Numbered from the stretch's first letter, positions 6,674 to 14,469 are shown. The stretch is DNA of 15,913 nt from JABDBK01 sp964533645 (GCA_964533645.1 CAZHMQ010000044.1:1-15913), one strand, 5' to 3'. Program-made: numbers and translations. Notes: generated by a model not told the origin, from the letters alone.

Positions 6674-9469
6674 ATGCCAAAGAATACATTAAATAGGGAA
6701 ACATTAAAAGTATATGCGGAGACGGTTGATAACGCTCAGGTGGTGAACCAAGCTGATGCAAAAGCTGTGCTAGACTTAGCTCAAGCACCTGGTTTAGCGG
6801 CCGCTATCAATGTACATGCTGCGCCATCTATTGTGAGAGTATTGAACACGAATAATGAACATAAACTTATAAAAGCAGGAGGTGTTGATCCCGCGGAAGC
6901 TGCGGACTTAAAGGCGGCTTATTTTGCAGATGACATTAAGGATGCAAATCAAACGGAAGCAAGACGTGTTGCTCTATGTCCGTCTCGTGATAAATTGCTA
7001 ACAAGATATTTTACAGATCTAGATTTAGCCACATCGCCATTAACAGCCGCACAACTTTTTGCTCTAGCAACGGCTGGGTCTGCGGCAGATATGGGTGCAC
7101 AGATGCATGCTTTAGGGGGCAACTCTGTTTATGGAACACAAGTAGCCAGGGATGCATTTGTAGAACCCGCTAATCAACCTGATGCAGCAGGGCACGGCTG
7201 GCAAGCAGTGCGGGCAGCTGCATTGTCAAAAGCGCAAATTAAAATAACACAAAATTTAAAAAATCAATTAGAAGGTCTTGCCGATGATAAATTAGCGGGA
7301 TTGACAGCAATCCTACAGGCTGGACCTCCAGCAGCCCTTGCTATCGATAGAGGAAGATTAAGAGATGCTCTCAATCATGCTGATGTAAAAGGGGTAGGTC
7401 CAGATATAGCTGCAGAGACGTTAACTGACGCCCAGTTGACGACATTGCTCAACGCAGCACAAGCACGCGCAAAAACAAATTTTGTGCAAAGAAAAGTACT
7501 AGCCGCACAAGCTATTGCTAATGAGTTGCCTAATAACGATCAAGAACACAAAGCTAGTGTAGCTGCGATAGCTGTTTTGAATGCTGCGAATCCTAGAGCT
7601 GAATTATGGATTCAAGAAGCTCCTCTAAAATTACAGGTTGCAGCAGCAGGGGCTCCTCCTGCATTAACTCAAGCCGCATTAAACGCGACTACCACTTATA
7701 CAAATCAAGAGATAAAAAAGGATGCATTAAAAGTAGTGGGCGCAATGTTAGCTAAAAAAATAGACTCGGTAGATATTGCTGCCAACGCACCTGAAATTAC
7801 GGCGATTACAAATGCATTAGCTTTAGGCGGCCAGGCTGGGCTTACGGCCTTGCGAGCTGTACCCGGTCTTGTTAACTATGGTCTGGCTGGTTTGACGCTA
7901 GATCAGTACAATGATCCAGGCTTTCAGTCAACTGTTAGAGCTCCATTAGAGCGTCAGAATACAGCTATTGATGTAGCAGCCCTAGGTCCTAGATTTGATG
8001 CAGTAGTGGGTGCCGCGCCATTTAATGTTGGTAATACTGCTCCGATATTAGCAGGGCATAAAGCTGACATACTAAAAAAACTAGGTCCTAGTCTTCGTGG
8101 GCTTCCGGATGATGCTGCTAAAGAAGCAGAGCTTAAAAGATTAATGGAACCTCTGACAACAGTAAGAGGAGCGACCGCTGCGACACGTATATTCCAGCAA
8201 ATAGGAGTAACTCCTGTCGCAGGTCAAGCGAAGGCTATTGCTGAGGCAAATAAAACTACGCAGGATGCAAAAATTGCTGTGGATGTTAAGGCAGAGGAAA
8301 ATCGTTTTTTTGTGCCGCCAGAAGATAAACGTCAAGAACTGAAGGTTCGTAGTTGGGATTGGGAAAAAAGTTATGTTGTTCGTGGAGTACGAAAAGCTGG
8401 AGATGTACTTAATCCTAAACAAAAGCTAAAAAGTTTGCATGACTGGAAATTAGCAAATAACTTGCCTCGTGTTGATACAGTGCTTGGAGATATAAGCGCT
8501 AAAATTAAACTAGCTGAAGCTTCCTCAGCTGGCGCTAAATTAATAAACGAAAATACTTCTGAGGTTTTAGCTGGGCTTAAAAAGGAGTTGCTTACCTCCA
8601 AAACACGTTATGAAGGAGATGCGAAAGATTCTTTCGTATTTGGAGAGACGAGAGGTAAAAAACAAGAATATGAAGAAAGAGTAAGAGAGTTTGATGCACG
8701 ACTTCAGCAAATTGAAGCTTTGGAGCAGAAGCTGTTAAACATTAGTAGTGCGCCAAGTCAAGAATTGAAATTTTATGAAAAAGCCATTGTGTTAAATAGA
8801 AAGGAAGCGGGAGAGATTAAAGCAAAATTGAATGAGTTAGATGTGCTTGGTGGACTACATACACAGGGACTCCGAGCAATAAAAGGTGATGATGCAAAAC
8901 AGTTGGTTGATGAAAAAACAGGTGAATATACAGGTGATAAAGCTGTCTTACTAAGAATGACGGGTGGTGAAACAGATGCAAGTAAGTTTTCTTGTGCAGT
9001 CATTGAGAAGAAGGGTGGGATTACCCAAACTACTACTTATTTTGCGGATGCTAATAATGACATTTTAGATAGAAATCCATTTCTAGCTCAGCCCCATGTT
9101 AAGGATATTGCCTTAAATGCAGTGGCGTTAATTTATGCACACATAAAAGAATCAGGTGAAACAGGTGTTGACATTGATCAAGGTATACCTCCAAAGGGAT
9201 TGACTAATGAGCAAATTAAACAAATGATTTTGTATTGTGAGTATGCCGGTTACGGTTGTGGACCTGCTGCGCTGATTAAAACGATTGCGATAACGAACGG
9301 AGAGAGGGAGGCATTTAAAAAGCTTATGCAAGATCATGCTAAAGTCGATAACAATTTGCCCCCAGCAGAAAGGGTAAAACAAGCAGAGTTGACTGCTAGA
9401 TATTTGAGCAAAGCAGAGAGAGAAGCAATCATTAAAGATACTGCAGGTACTTTGAAACCTTCTAGATAA
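6674..9469 (+). CDS. Large Ala-rich helical repeat and coiled-coil protein, candidate effector
   Basis: No recognised family. This is the largest gene here: 931 residues, no signal peptide, no clear membrane segment. Residues 1-530 are rich in Ala, Leu and Asn and contain loosely repeated helical units, for example LDLAQAPGLAAAINVHAAP (33-51), LAGLTAILQAGPPAALAI (207-224) and GGQAGLTALRAVPGLVNYG (385-403), which suggests a solenoid-like array. Residues 540-600 are charged with aromatics (RSWDWEKSYVVRG). Residues 600-725 look like coiled coil. A C-terminal globular region (755-875) contains ALNAVALIYAHI, TGVDIDQGI and YCEYAGYGCGPAAL. The order helix, IDxxI-like strand, helix there loosely recalls the C-terminal region of the gene at 5094, so the two may share a module; this is weak. 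The start follows a G8 tract. The gene lies between two other effector-like genes on the same strand. Confidence 0.72.
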   Translation: MPKNTLNRETLKVYAETVDNAQVVNQADAKAVLDLAQAPGLAAAINVHAAPSIVRVLNTNNEHKLIKAGGVDPAEAADLKAAYFADDIKDANQTEARRVALCPSRDKLLTRYFTDLDLATSPLTAAQLFALATAGSAADMGAQMHALGGNSVYGTQVARDAFVEPANQPDAAGHGWQAVRAAALSKAQIKITQNLKNQLEGLADDKLAGLTAILQAGPPAALAIDRGRLRDALNHADVKGVGPDIAAETLTDAQLTTLLNAAQARAKTNFVQRKVLAAQAIANELPNNDQEHKASVAAIAVLNAANPRAELWIQEAPLKLQVAAAGAPPALTQAALNATTTYTNQEIKKDALKVVGAMLAKKIDSVDIAANAPEITAITNALALGGQAGLTALRAVPGLVNYGLAGLTLDQYNDPGFQSTVRAPLERQNTAIDVAALGPRFDAVVGAAPFNVGNTAPILAGHKADILKKLGPSLRGLPDDAAKEAELKRLMEPLTTVRGATAATRIFQQIGVTPVAGQAKAIAEANKTTQDAKIAVDVKAEENRFFVPPEDKRQELKVRSWDWEKSYVVRGVRKAGDVLNPKQKLKSLHDWKLANNLPRVDTVLGDISAKIKLAEASSAGAKLINENTSEVLAGLKKELLTSKTRYEGDAKDSFVFGETRGKKQEYEERVREFDARLQQIEALEQKLLNISSAPSQELKFYEKAIVLNRKEAGEIKAKLNELDVLGGLHTQGLRAIKGDDAKQLVDEKTGEYTGDKAVLLRMTGGETDASKFSCAVIEKKGGITQTTTYFADANNDILDRNPFLAQPHVKDIALNAVALIYAHIKESGETGVDIDQGIPPKGLTNEQIKQMILYCEYAGYGCGPAALIKTIAITNGEREAFKKLMQDHAKVDNNLPPAERVKQAELTARYLSKAEREAIIKDTAGTLKPSR

Positions 9470-9482
9470 AAGAAAAAACTAT

Positions 9483-9511
9483 GCTTCCCGTATAAGAGGA
9501 TTGCGGGAAGC
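9483..9511 (+). terminator. Stem-loop after the 931-residue gene
   Basis: GCTTCCCG (9483-9490) pairs perfectly with CGGGAAGC (9504-9511) across a 13-base loop, 14 bases after the stop. The T-run (TTTTT at 9526-9530) comes 14 bases later rather than directly, so termination would be weak; it may instead protect the 3' end. Confidence 0.45.
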
Positions 9512-9527
9512 AAGCTGACGTTGTATT

Positions 9528-9544
9528 TTTAAAATCCATTTAAA
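9528..9544 (+). promoter_or_regulatory. Candidate PmrA-type box upstream of the membrane protein gene
   Basis: TTTAAA-ATCCA-TTTAAA has two identical half-sites 11 bp apart. Each matches YTTAAK except at the last base (A). An extended -10 TG-C-TATAAT lies at 9589-9597, with TTGATA 19 bases before it (9567-9572). The distance from the box to that -10 is larger than for the gene at 4150, which weakens the case. Confidence 0.35.
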
Positions 9545-9655
9545 ATGAAATAGTTACATTCATTTTTTGATAAATGAATAATATATTATGCTATAATAAA
9601 TTATACTCTTTTAAAGGTATTGTGTTTTACTTTATCAGGGAAAAACGAGGCACAT

Positions 9656-10879
9656 ATGAATATTGTTCAGTGGTTGGATGATGTTTTTGTAGATCCATTT
9701 AAAAGTCTTTATAGAAGTAAACATCCATTGATGCGTTTTCTGGATAATATTCTTCCTATAACTGCACTATTAGGAATTGTAGGTACTACTGTAGCTGCAG
9801 CAACCGGATTTGGAAGTGCGATAATAGGAGCTGGATCTGTTTTAGGTCTTTCAACCGTGGGAACTTGGGTAGGTACCATTGCCATTCCTGCTATTTTATC
9901 GGCAATAGGTGCAATAATACCACCATTAGCGCCTATTTTAAGCGGAGTTGCGGGCAGTGCTGTACTCGCATCAAATCCTATTGGTTGGGGTATAGCTGGT
10001 ATTATGGCCTTACCTGCTATTACAGGTGGATTCTTGGAAATGGCTGCCCGGATTGCTAATGCAGCAAAGGATCCTTGGCCTAGAAAATTTTTCTCATTGT
10101 TGGTAGCTGTTGGATTTATGCCTCTAAATTTTGTTTATGGTTTTTGTAGAACGGCTTATCATCTAGCATCAGGTCGAGGTTATTTCGGATCTGTGTTGAC
10201 GTCCTTTCGAGGTATTGAAATTGATTCACTAAGAGAAACGGCTGCTTCAGATGCGGGAGGTGGATCGTTTGCTAGAGGTGCAGTGCCAGAAGTTGTCGAT
10301 CGATTAGTTTTAGCCCCTGTGCTAGGTGTAGGTGCAGGGATTGCTGCAAGTGTTCGTAGATCCGCTGAGATTTTTGCGGATAAAACTTCGAGATGGCCAT
10401 GGCTTTTTAAAGTAATACCAGGTGTTATTCCAATAGGCATTGTTGGCGCGGGTCTTTTATCTATTGTGAATGTTCCAGCAGGCATTTGGCGCGGAATTTT
10501 CAGTGGGAGTCAGGCTGCTGTTGATACTTTTCAATACAGAGGCACAGCTAAACCTGACATTGATAAAGCTAGCTTTCATACTAGCGACAGTATGGAAATG
10601 GTAGAGTTAGGGCATATCTCTCGCAATGCTAGTACGATTAAAGCTATGGAATTTAGTAAAGATACAGGAGTGCATCCATTAACAAAAGGTAATATGAGTA
10701 AGTACGAAGCTGCGGAAACTTTTGGAGAACAGGCAGTGGCTTTATATAAGCAGAAGCAAGCAGAGAGCACAGAGCAAACCCCTGCTGAAAAAAATTTATA
10801 TGAACTTGAGTTGAATGCTAAACGAGGGGATGTTGTTAATGCAGTGAACAGAGTCCCAAAAAAACCACGCCAGCCATAG
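9656..10879 (+). CDS. Gly/Ala-rich multi-pass membrane protein, candidate effector
   Basis: No recognised family. The protein has 407 residues from the ATG at 9656, which has GAGG 5 bases upstream. The frame also opens at a TTG at 9620, but that lacks a binding site. After a short amphipathic start (MNIVQWLDDVFVDPF) come hydrophobic stretches at about 33-66, 71-126, 145-165, 217-232 and 250-275, rich in Gly and Ala with GxxxG-like packing. The soluble C-terminal 125 residues are polar. Near the end lies a Glu-rich patch (AESTEQTPAEKNLYELELN, 369-387), followed by a basic tail. Acidic patches near the C-terminus (E-blocks) occur in Dot/Icm substrates, so this may be an effector that inserts into host membranes. 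A chromosomally encoded inner-membrane protein of unknown role is the alternative. The next gene has its own promoter. Confidence 0.7.
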   Translation: MNIVQWLDDVFVDPFKSLYRSKHPLMRFLDNILPITALLGIVGTTVAAATGFGSAIIGAGSVLGLSTVGTWVGTIAIPAILSAIGAIIPPLAPILSGVAGSAVLASNPIGWGIAGIMALPAITGGFLEMAARIANAAKDPWPRKFFSLLVAVGFMPLNFVYGFCRTAYHLASGRGYFGSVLTSFRGIEIDSLRETAASDAGGGSFARGAVPEVVDRLVLAPVLGVGAGIAASVRRSAEIFADKTSRWPWLFKVIPGVIPIGIVGAGLLSIVNVPAGIWRGIFSGSQAAVDTFQYRGTAKPDIDKASFHTSDSMEMVELGHISRNASTIKAMEFSKDTGVHPLTKGNMSKYEAAETFGEQAVALYKQKQAESTEQTPAEKNLYELELNAKRGDVVNAVNRVPKKPRQP

Positions 10880-10987
10880 AAGATTCATCTTTGCAATCCT
10901 ATCCGAAATCCAAATGACTTCCCCGCACTGTAAGGTGAATAAGTTTATTCCAACTATTTTCAATCAAATGCATGTCATGCCAGCATA

Positions 10988-11016
10988 TTGCCATCATTGC
11001 TAGCGCATGCTATCAT
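10988..11016 (+). promoter_or_regulatory. Promoter and possible autoregulatory operator of the FitAB-type pair
   Basis: TTGCCA (10988-10993), a 17-base spacer and TATCAT (11011-11016) form a strong promoter with an extended TG at 11008. The motif TGCTATCAT (11008-11016) recurs as TGCCATCAT (10989-10997), 19 bp apart. As I recall, TGCTATCA resembles the half-site bound by the gonococcal FitAB complex, so these may be operator sites. Confidence 0.6.
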
Positions 11017-11049
11017 ATAAGTGAAGTCCTAACGATCTAGAGGCGTGCC

Positions 11050-11289
11050 ATGGCAAACATTAGTATAAGAAAGTTAGATGACAAGGTTTATGAACGTCTT
11101 CGTGTACGTGCGGCTCAGCATGGGGTATCGATGGAGGAAGAGGTCCGTCAAATTGTTTCTCAGGCTGTGTTAGTGCCTGAGCGAATCAGTGATATTTTCA
11201 AACAATATTTTGGTCATAACATGGGGATTGATTTAGAAGCTTTTTTTCAGGATAAAAAACCCCATGATCCTATGGATTTTGATGAATGA
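11050..11289 (+). CDS. FitA-like ribbon-helix-helix antitoxin
   Basis: A 79-residue antitoxin. Residues 1-38 (MANISIRKLDDKVYERLRVR, then AAQHGVSMEEEVRQIV) match the ribbon-helix-helix DNA-binding domain of FitA/StbC-type plasmid-stability proteins: one strand for DNA contact and two helices for dimerisation. The C-terminal half (ISDIFKQYF...DLEAFFQDKK, acidic end) would wrap the toxin active site. It overlaps the PIN-domain gene by 4 bases (ATGA, 11286-11289), the standard layout for such pairs. In this family the antitoxin-toxin complex usually represses its own promoter, and candidate sites lie just upstream. The N-terminal assignment is clear. The name FitA or VapB depends on phylogeny and is left open. 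Confidence 0.9.
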   Translation: MANISIRKLDDKVYERLRVRAAQHGVSMEEEVRQIVSQAVLVPERISDIFKQYFGHNMGIDLEAFFQDKKPHDPMDFDE

Positions 11290-11714
11290 TAATTCTCGAT
11301 ACAAATATTATTTCAGAAATGATGAAACCTAACCCCTCTACAAAGGTAGTAGCTTGGATGGATCAACAAGCATCGATGCAATTGTTTATGACTACCATAA
11401 CGATAGCAGAAATAGTGTATGGTCTGCATGCTTTGCCTCATGGTAATCGAAAACAATGGCTAGAGCAGGCATTTCACAATGCTGCATTGGAAGCATTTAA
11501 AAATCGCATACTTTCTTTTGAAGAGCGAGCTGCTTTTCAGTATGGAAAAATGATGTCGCTTCGAAAAGCAGAAGGTAGACCCATGAGTGTGCCAGACGGA
11601 CAAATTGCAGCTATTACATCTGTTCATCGTTTTGCAATCGCTACCCGAAACGTAAATGACTTCTTGAATTGTGGAATAGAAGTCATAAATCCATTTGAAT
11701 ATAACCCAAAGTAA
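11286..11714 (+). CDS. PIN-domain toxin (FitB/VapC family)
   Basis: A 142-residue PIN-domain protein, probably a Mg-dependent endoribonuclease that cuts tRNA or rRNA when freed from its antitoxin. The four acidic active-site residues are in place: D5 in IILDTNIISE, E42 in TIAEIVYGL, D104 in VPDGQIAAI and D125 in RNVNDF. N6 and the threonine pair before E42 are also typical. Length and motifs are normal, with no sign of decay. Its start lies inside the antitoxin stop. The phosphatase gene begins 27 bases after its stop with no terminator between, so transcription from the antitoxin promoter may run on into that gene. Confidence 0.92.
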   Translation: MIILDTNIISEMMKPNPSTKVVAWMDQQASMQLFMTTITIAEIVYGLHALPHGNRKQWLEQAFHNAALEAFKNRILSFEERAAFQYGKMMSLRKAEGRPMSVPDGQIAAITSVHRFAIATRNVNDFLNCGIEVINPFEYNPK

Positions 11715-11741
11715 GCATAAAAAAATCAAAAGGATGTTTCT

Positions 11742-12731
11742 ATGAGTTCAAATCGAATAAAACAAAAACCAACACAATTAAAATATCTTAAATCGGGGTA
11801 TCAAAGAGAAGGCGATTACAAGGCAACAGTAGAAAACATTGGCATTTGTGAAGTCAATGGAAACCATCCCATGAGAACTCAGGAAGATGCTATTGTTGTC
11901 GATATTCCACATATAACGTCCGATGCATTTATGGCGTTATCCATACAAGATAGAGCGCTAATTGCAAAAACAACTTTTGCAAATCTACAAGAAAAGCTAA
12001 CGCACGTTGCTGAGGCGGATAATTGCGGTAGTTGTGCTTGTATTTCGACCGGTCAAGTGCTTGATGCCAAAGATGGCAAAATTACCGCTCGTGTTTCCAC
12101 AAGTTATGTAGGCGATAGTGTTGGCTTTATTGTGGTTCTCTATGCGAAAGGAAAGCTAAAGTCAGTCACACCGTGTAATCCTGCTTTGCATGATGGAGAC
12201 AATGATGCAGAATGCATAGCGATAGCACAAGGACTGGGTCGAAAGAAAGGTATTATCATAGAAGATAGATTGAGCGCAGGTCCTTACGATGGTCTGCTGG
12301 CTGTGACCAGAGCTTTTGGCGATAATGTGTATGCAGAACATGGTCTTTTGCATACGCCTCAAACAACAGAAGTTACCGTCGATCTAGCCGCGGATGACCG
12401 TGTTTTTATGGTGGTCACTTGTGATGGGGCGATGGAGCATTTCAAAGGAGATAATAGCGTCGCTAAATACGCTGAAGAGCTAGGGGCGCTCTTTGAAAAC
12501 CATCATCAACTTTCTCACGAAGCATTGGCAGAAAAAATCGTAGATAATGCTTTAGAAAAAGAATCCATGGATAATATTACAGCCATGGTAGCTCCTTTAA
12601 TCCTAGGTAAGCCTGCTATCACTGTCGGTGTTTTTGATGGGCATGGTGGTGCTTATGTGTCAAAGCATGTCAGCGCTAATTTTGCTAGAGTTTTTCAAGA
12701 TAATCTGGATCATCTAGGATCATATGGATGA
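11742..12731 (+). CDS. PP2C-family (PPM) phosphatase with relocated DGHGG motif
   Basis: A 329-residue protein with the signature motifs of a eukaryote-like Ser/Thr phosphatase of the PPM/PP2C family. In order it shows motif 1 (R45..E48-D49 in PMRTQEDAIVVD), GSCACI (96-101), YVGDS (122-126), LLAVTRAFGD (185-194), VVTCDG (224-229, metal ligand D228) and DNITAM (277-282, D277). The motif 2 segment VGVFDGHGGAYVSKHV (295-310, metal ligand D299) comes last, although in PP2C enzymes it follows motif 1 by 20-40 residues. At its normal place, after about residue 58, that strand and helix are absent. All four classic metal-binding acids are therefore present in a changed order, so activity is plausible but unproven. 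The binding site is AGGATG before the ATG at 11742. It follows a toxin-antitoxin pair by 27 bases, and a type IV effector role is possible. A degenerate domain followed by a truncated second domain is the main alternative reading. Confidence 0.85.
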   Translation: MSSNRIKQKPTQLKYLKSGYQREGDYKATVENIGICEVNGNHPMRTQEDAIVVDIPHITSDAFMALSIQDRALIAKTTFANLQEKLTHVAEADNCGSCACISTGQVLDAKDGKITARVSTSYVGDSVGFIVVLYAKGKLKSVTPCNPALHDGDNDAECIAIAQGLGRKKGIIIEDRLSAGPYDGLLAVTRAFGDNVYAEHGLLHTPQTTEVTVDLAADDRVFMVVTCDGAMEHFKGDNSVAKYAEELGALFENHHQLSHEALAEKIVDNALEKESMDNITAMVAPLILGKPAITVGVFDGHGGAYVSKHVSANFARVFQDNLDHLGSYG

Positions 12732-12774
12732 CATTAAAAAAACAGCAATTTAGCGCGTGTCGTCAAAACGTCGT

Positions 12775-12793
12775 CCCGCGACTTGTTCGCGGG
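12775..12793. terminator. Palindromic hairpin between convergent genes
   Basis: CCCGCGA (12775-12781) and TCGCGGG (12787-12793) pair perfectly across a 5-base loop, between the PP2C gene and the convergent patatin gene. It is well placed as a bidirectional terminator, though neither side has a strong T-run. Its form, GTCCCGCGA-loop-TCGCGGG, also recalls short dispersed palindromic repeats. Confidence 0.5.
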
Positions 12794-12804
12794 TACAAAA
12801 TTGC

Positions 12805-14469
12805 TCACTTGTAATGACTTCCATGAAGATTCACGGTTAATTTGTGTATCAATTGTTGACGACAGGTGGCGGCTTCTTCTTCCGAAAAATCAGTCGAAAA
12901 AATCTGATCATCCGACACCGATTTATTATGCAAAAAATGTAAGAAATTTTTTTGACGTTTGAGGCTCATGGTATTTTTGTCATGTAATTTTTCACGTGAA
13001 AGAGAGTCATAATTTTCGACATGAGCGCATTCAGAATGGTGTGCATCAATAAATTTTTGGATACGTTTTTCTTCGCATTGAAGAATATTGTGTTTGCGTG
13101 TTGCATCCATGCCAACTTCCGTAAATCCTATGCCATGGTCATAAAGTTGTAACACTCGTAAAGGGTATTTCTTTTTAATAGTGTCGCGGTTTTTGTTTTC
13201 AGGCGTATAGATGTCCATGCCGCAAATGAGATTAAATAAACGCATTTGTACGCTGACTTTTAAATTTTCCCACCAACCAGTGATGGCCCGGATAGGATGA
13301 TGAATGAAATCTAAATCTTCCGCGTATTCTACGCGCACACCCAGTACATCAAGATCTTGTCTATGCTCGCCACGTAAGAATTTTTTTTCAAAGTTATTGG
13401 CATACGATCTGCGGCTTGCGCGTTGAATAGGAAAATTATCGGCGCAACCACCATCCATATAATACATGCCTTGATCATACACGGCTTGATAAATAAGCGG
13501 CGCTGACATGGACATGCGTACACCTAAATGAATAGGTTTATGCGGGGATGTTTTGTAATTAAGAATTTTTAAACGACCTTCTTTTGTTTCTTGGCAGCGT
13601 GTTACGGTTAAAAAAACATCTTTAAAACCCAAGCCTTTAATAGTGGATAATTGATGAAAATGTTTAAAAGTAATGTCTTTAGTGGCAAGCACCACTCGAA
13701 TTTTTTGAGTTGTGGGGTCTCTTCGAATATTTAAAATAAGTTTATGATGATTCGTGTGAGTCATAGGATTATCGCCTAACCGCATAAGCTTATTTATCAT
13801 GCGTTGTTGAGTGTTAGGGTCTTCAATATGATTTAAAAAATGTTCGAGAGATTTTTTTGTGCTGTCATGCAGTGCATTTTTTATGTATTTTTGCAATTCC
13901 TTGCCGCGATAAATGCCGCCGCGAGTGATTAAATTATAAGCCCCCGCCATGAATTCTGGGTGCGTGATGACGGATGCAAATTTTACTAAGCCTGAAATGA
14001 TATTCAAAGGAAAACTCAGTAAAGATCCGCCTCGTACTTTATAGCATTGTTCGGCTGCGAATGAAAAACCATCGGAAATCCATGACAGAGGTTTTGAAAT
14101 AATATATAAAGGCCACGTGATAAATTTATATATCTTGGATGCAGTTGAGTCATCAAGTATGTCATGGTGAAACTTGAGCTTATCAATAATATGATCACGG
14201 TCTTTTTGTTTTAAGGGCATAGCAGCTAATACAGCGCATAGCGAACCCGCAGAACTTCCGCCATATTCTTTGACATTATCGCTTAAGCCGTTTTCTTGAA
14301 GCATGTGAATGAATTTTTTGTAAACCCAGGTACGTCCTCCGCCTCCTTTAAAAACAATGACTCGAAAATGAGGTGCGCGCACAAAATAAGTGTATCGAAG
14401 GCGGGTATTTTTATCCTTAAGTGGTGATACTTTGAAACCATGAGAGAATAGTGTTCTGTTATAGGCCAT
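12805..14469 (-). CDS. Patatin-like phospholipase, candidate type IV effector
   Basis: A 554-residue lipid acyl hydrolase of the patatin family, which cleaves phospholipids with a Ser-Asp dyad. The oxyanion loop is KGGGGRTWVYKK (41-52), the nucleophile Ser73 lies in GGSSAGS (70-76), and the catalytic Asp339 lies in MDGGCADNFPI. SMSAPLIYQAV (320-330) is the conserved segment before the DGG. A long insert (about 110-290) between the two catalytic parts contains hydrophobic helices (IYKFITWPLYIISKPLSWIS), possibly for membrane contact. There is no signal peptide. The layout resembles the bacterial toxins ExoU and VipD, the latter a Dot/Icm effector of Legionella. The last 30 residues carry an acidic patch (STDFSEEEAATCRQQ) like the E-block of Dot/Icm substrates. 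The start has AGGAGA at good spacing. A TTGACA -35 box lies upstream on this strand (14539-14534). The enzyme class is firm; translocation is inference. Confidence 0.88.
   Translation of the reverse strand: MAYNRTLFSHGFKVSPLKDKNTRLRYTYFVRAPHFRVIVFKGGGGRTWVYKKFIHMLQENGLSDNVKEYGGSSAGSLCAVLAAMPLKQKDRDHIIDKLKFHHDILDDSTASKIYKFITWPLYIISKPLSWISDGFSFAAEQCYKVRGGSLLSFPLNIISGLVKFASVITHPEFMAGAYNLITRGGIYRGKELQKYIKNALHDSTKKSLEHFLNHIEDPNTQQRMINKLMRLGDNPMTHTNHHKLILNIRRDPTTQKIRVVLATKDITFKHFHQLSTIKGLGFKDVFLTVTRCQETKEGRLKILNYKTSPHKPIHLGVRMSMSAPLIYQAVYDQGMYYMDGGCADNFPIQRASRRSYANNFEKKFLRGEHRQDLDVLGVRVEYAEDLDFIHHPIRAITGWWENLKVSVQMRLFNLICGMDIYTPENKNRDTIKKKYPLRVLQLYDHGIGFTEVGMDATRKHNILQCEEKRIQKFIDAHHSECAHVENYDSLSREKLHDKNTMSLKRQKNFLHFLHNKSVSDDQIFSTDFSEEEAATCRQQLIHKLTVNLHGSHYK

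Noticed and set aside
3408..9491. ATGCTTCCCGTA occurring near 3400 and again near 9480
   Set aside because: A 12-base match with no longer shared context; within chance for a window of this size, and the first copy lies inside the mntA-like gene.
9620..9655. TTG start giving 12 extra residues for the membrane protein
   Set aside because: No ribosome binding site precedes it, whereas the ATG at 9656 has GAGG at 5 bases.
10937..10950. Hairpin GAATAA-GT-TTATTC after the membrane protein gene
   Set aside because: Six AT-rich pairs with a 2-base loop and no T-run; too weak for a terminator call.
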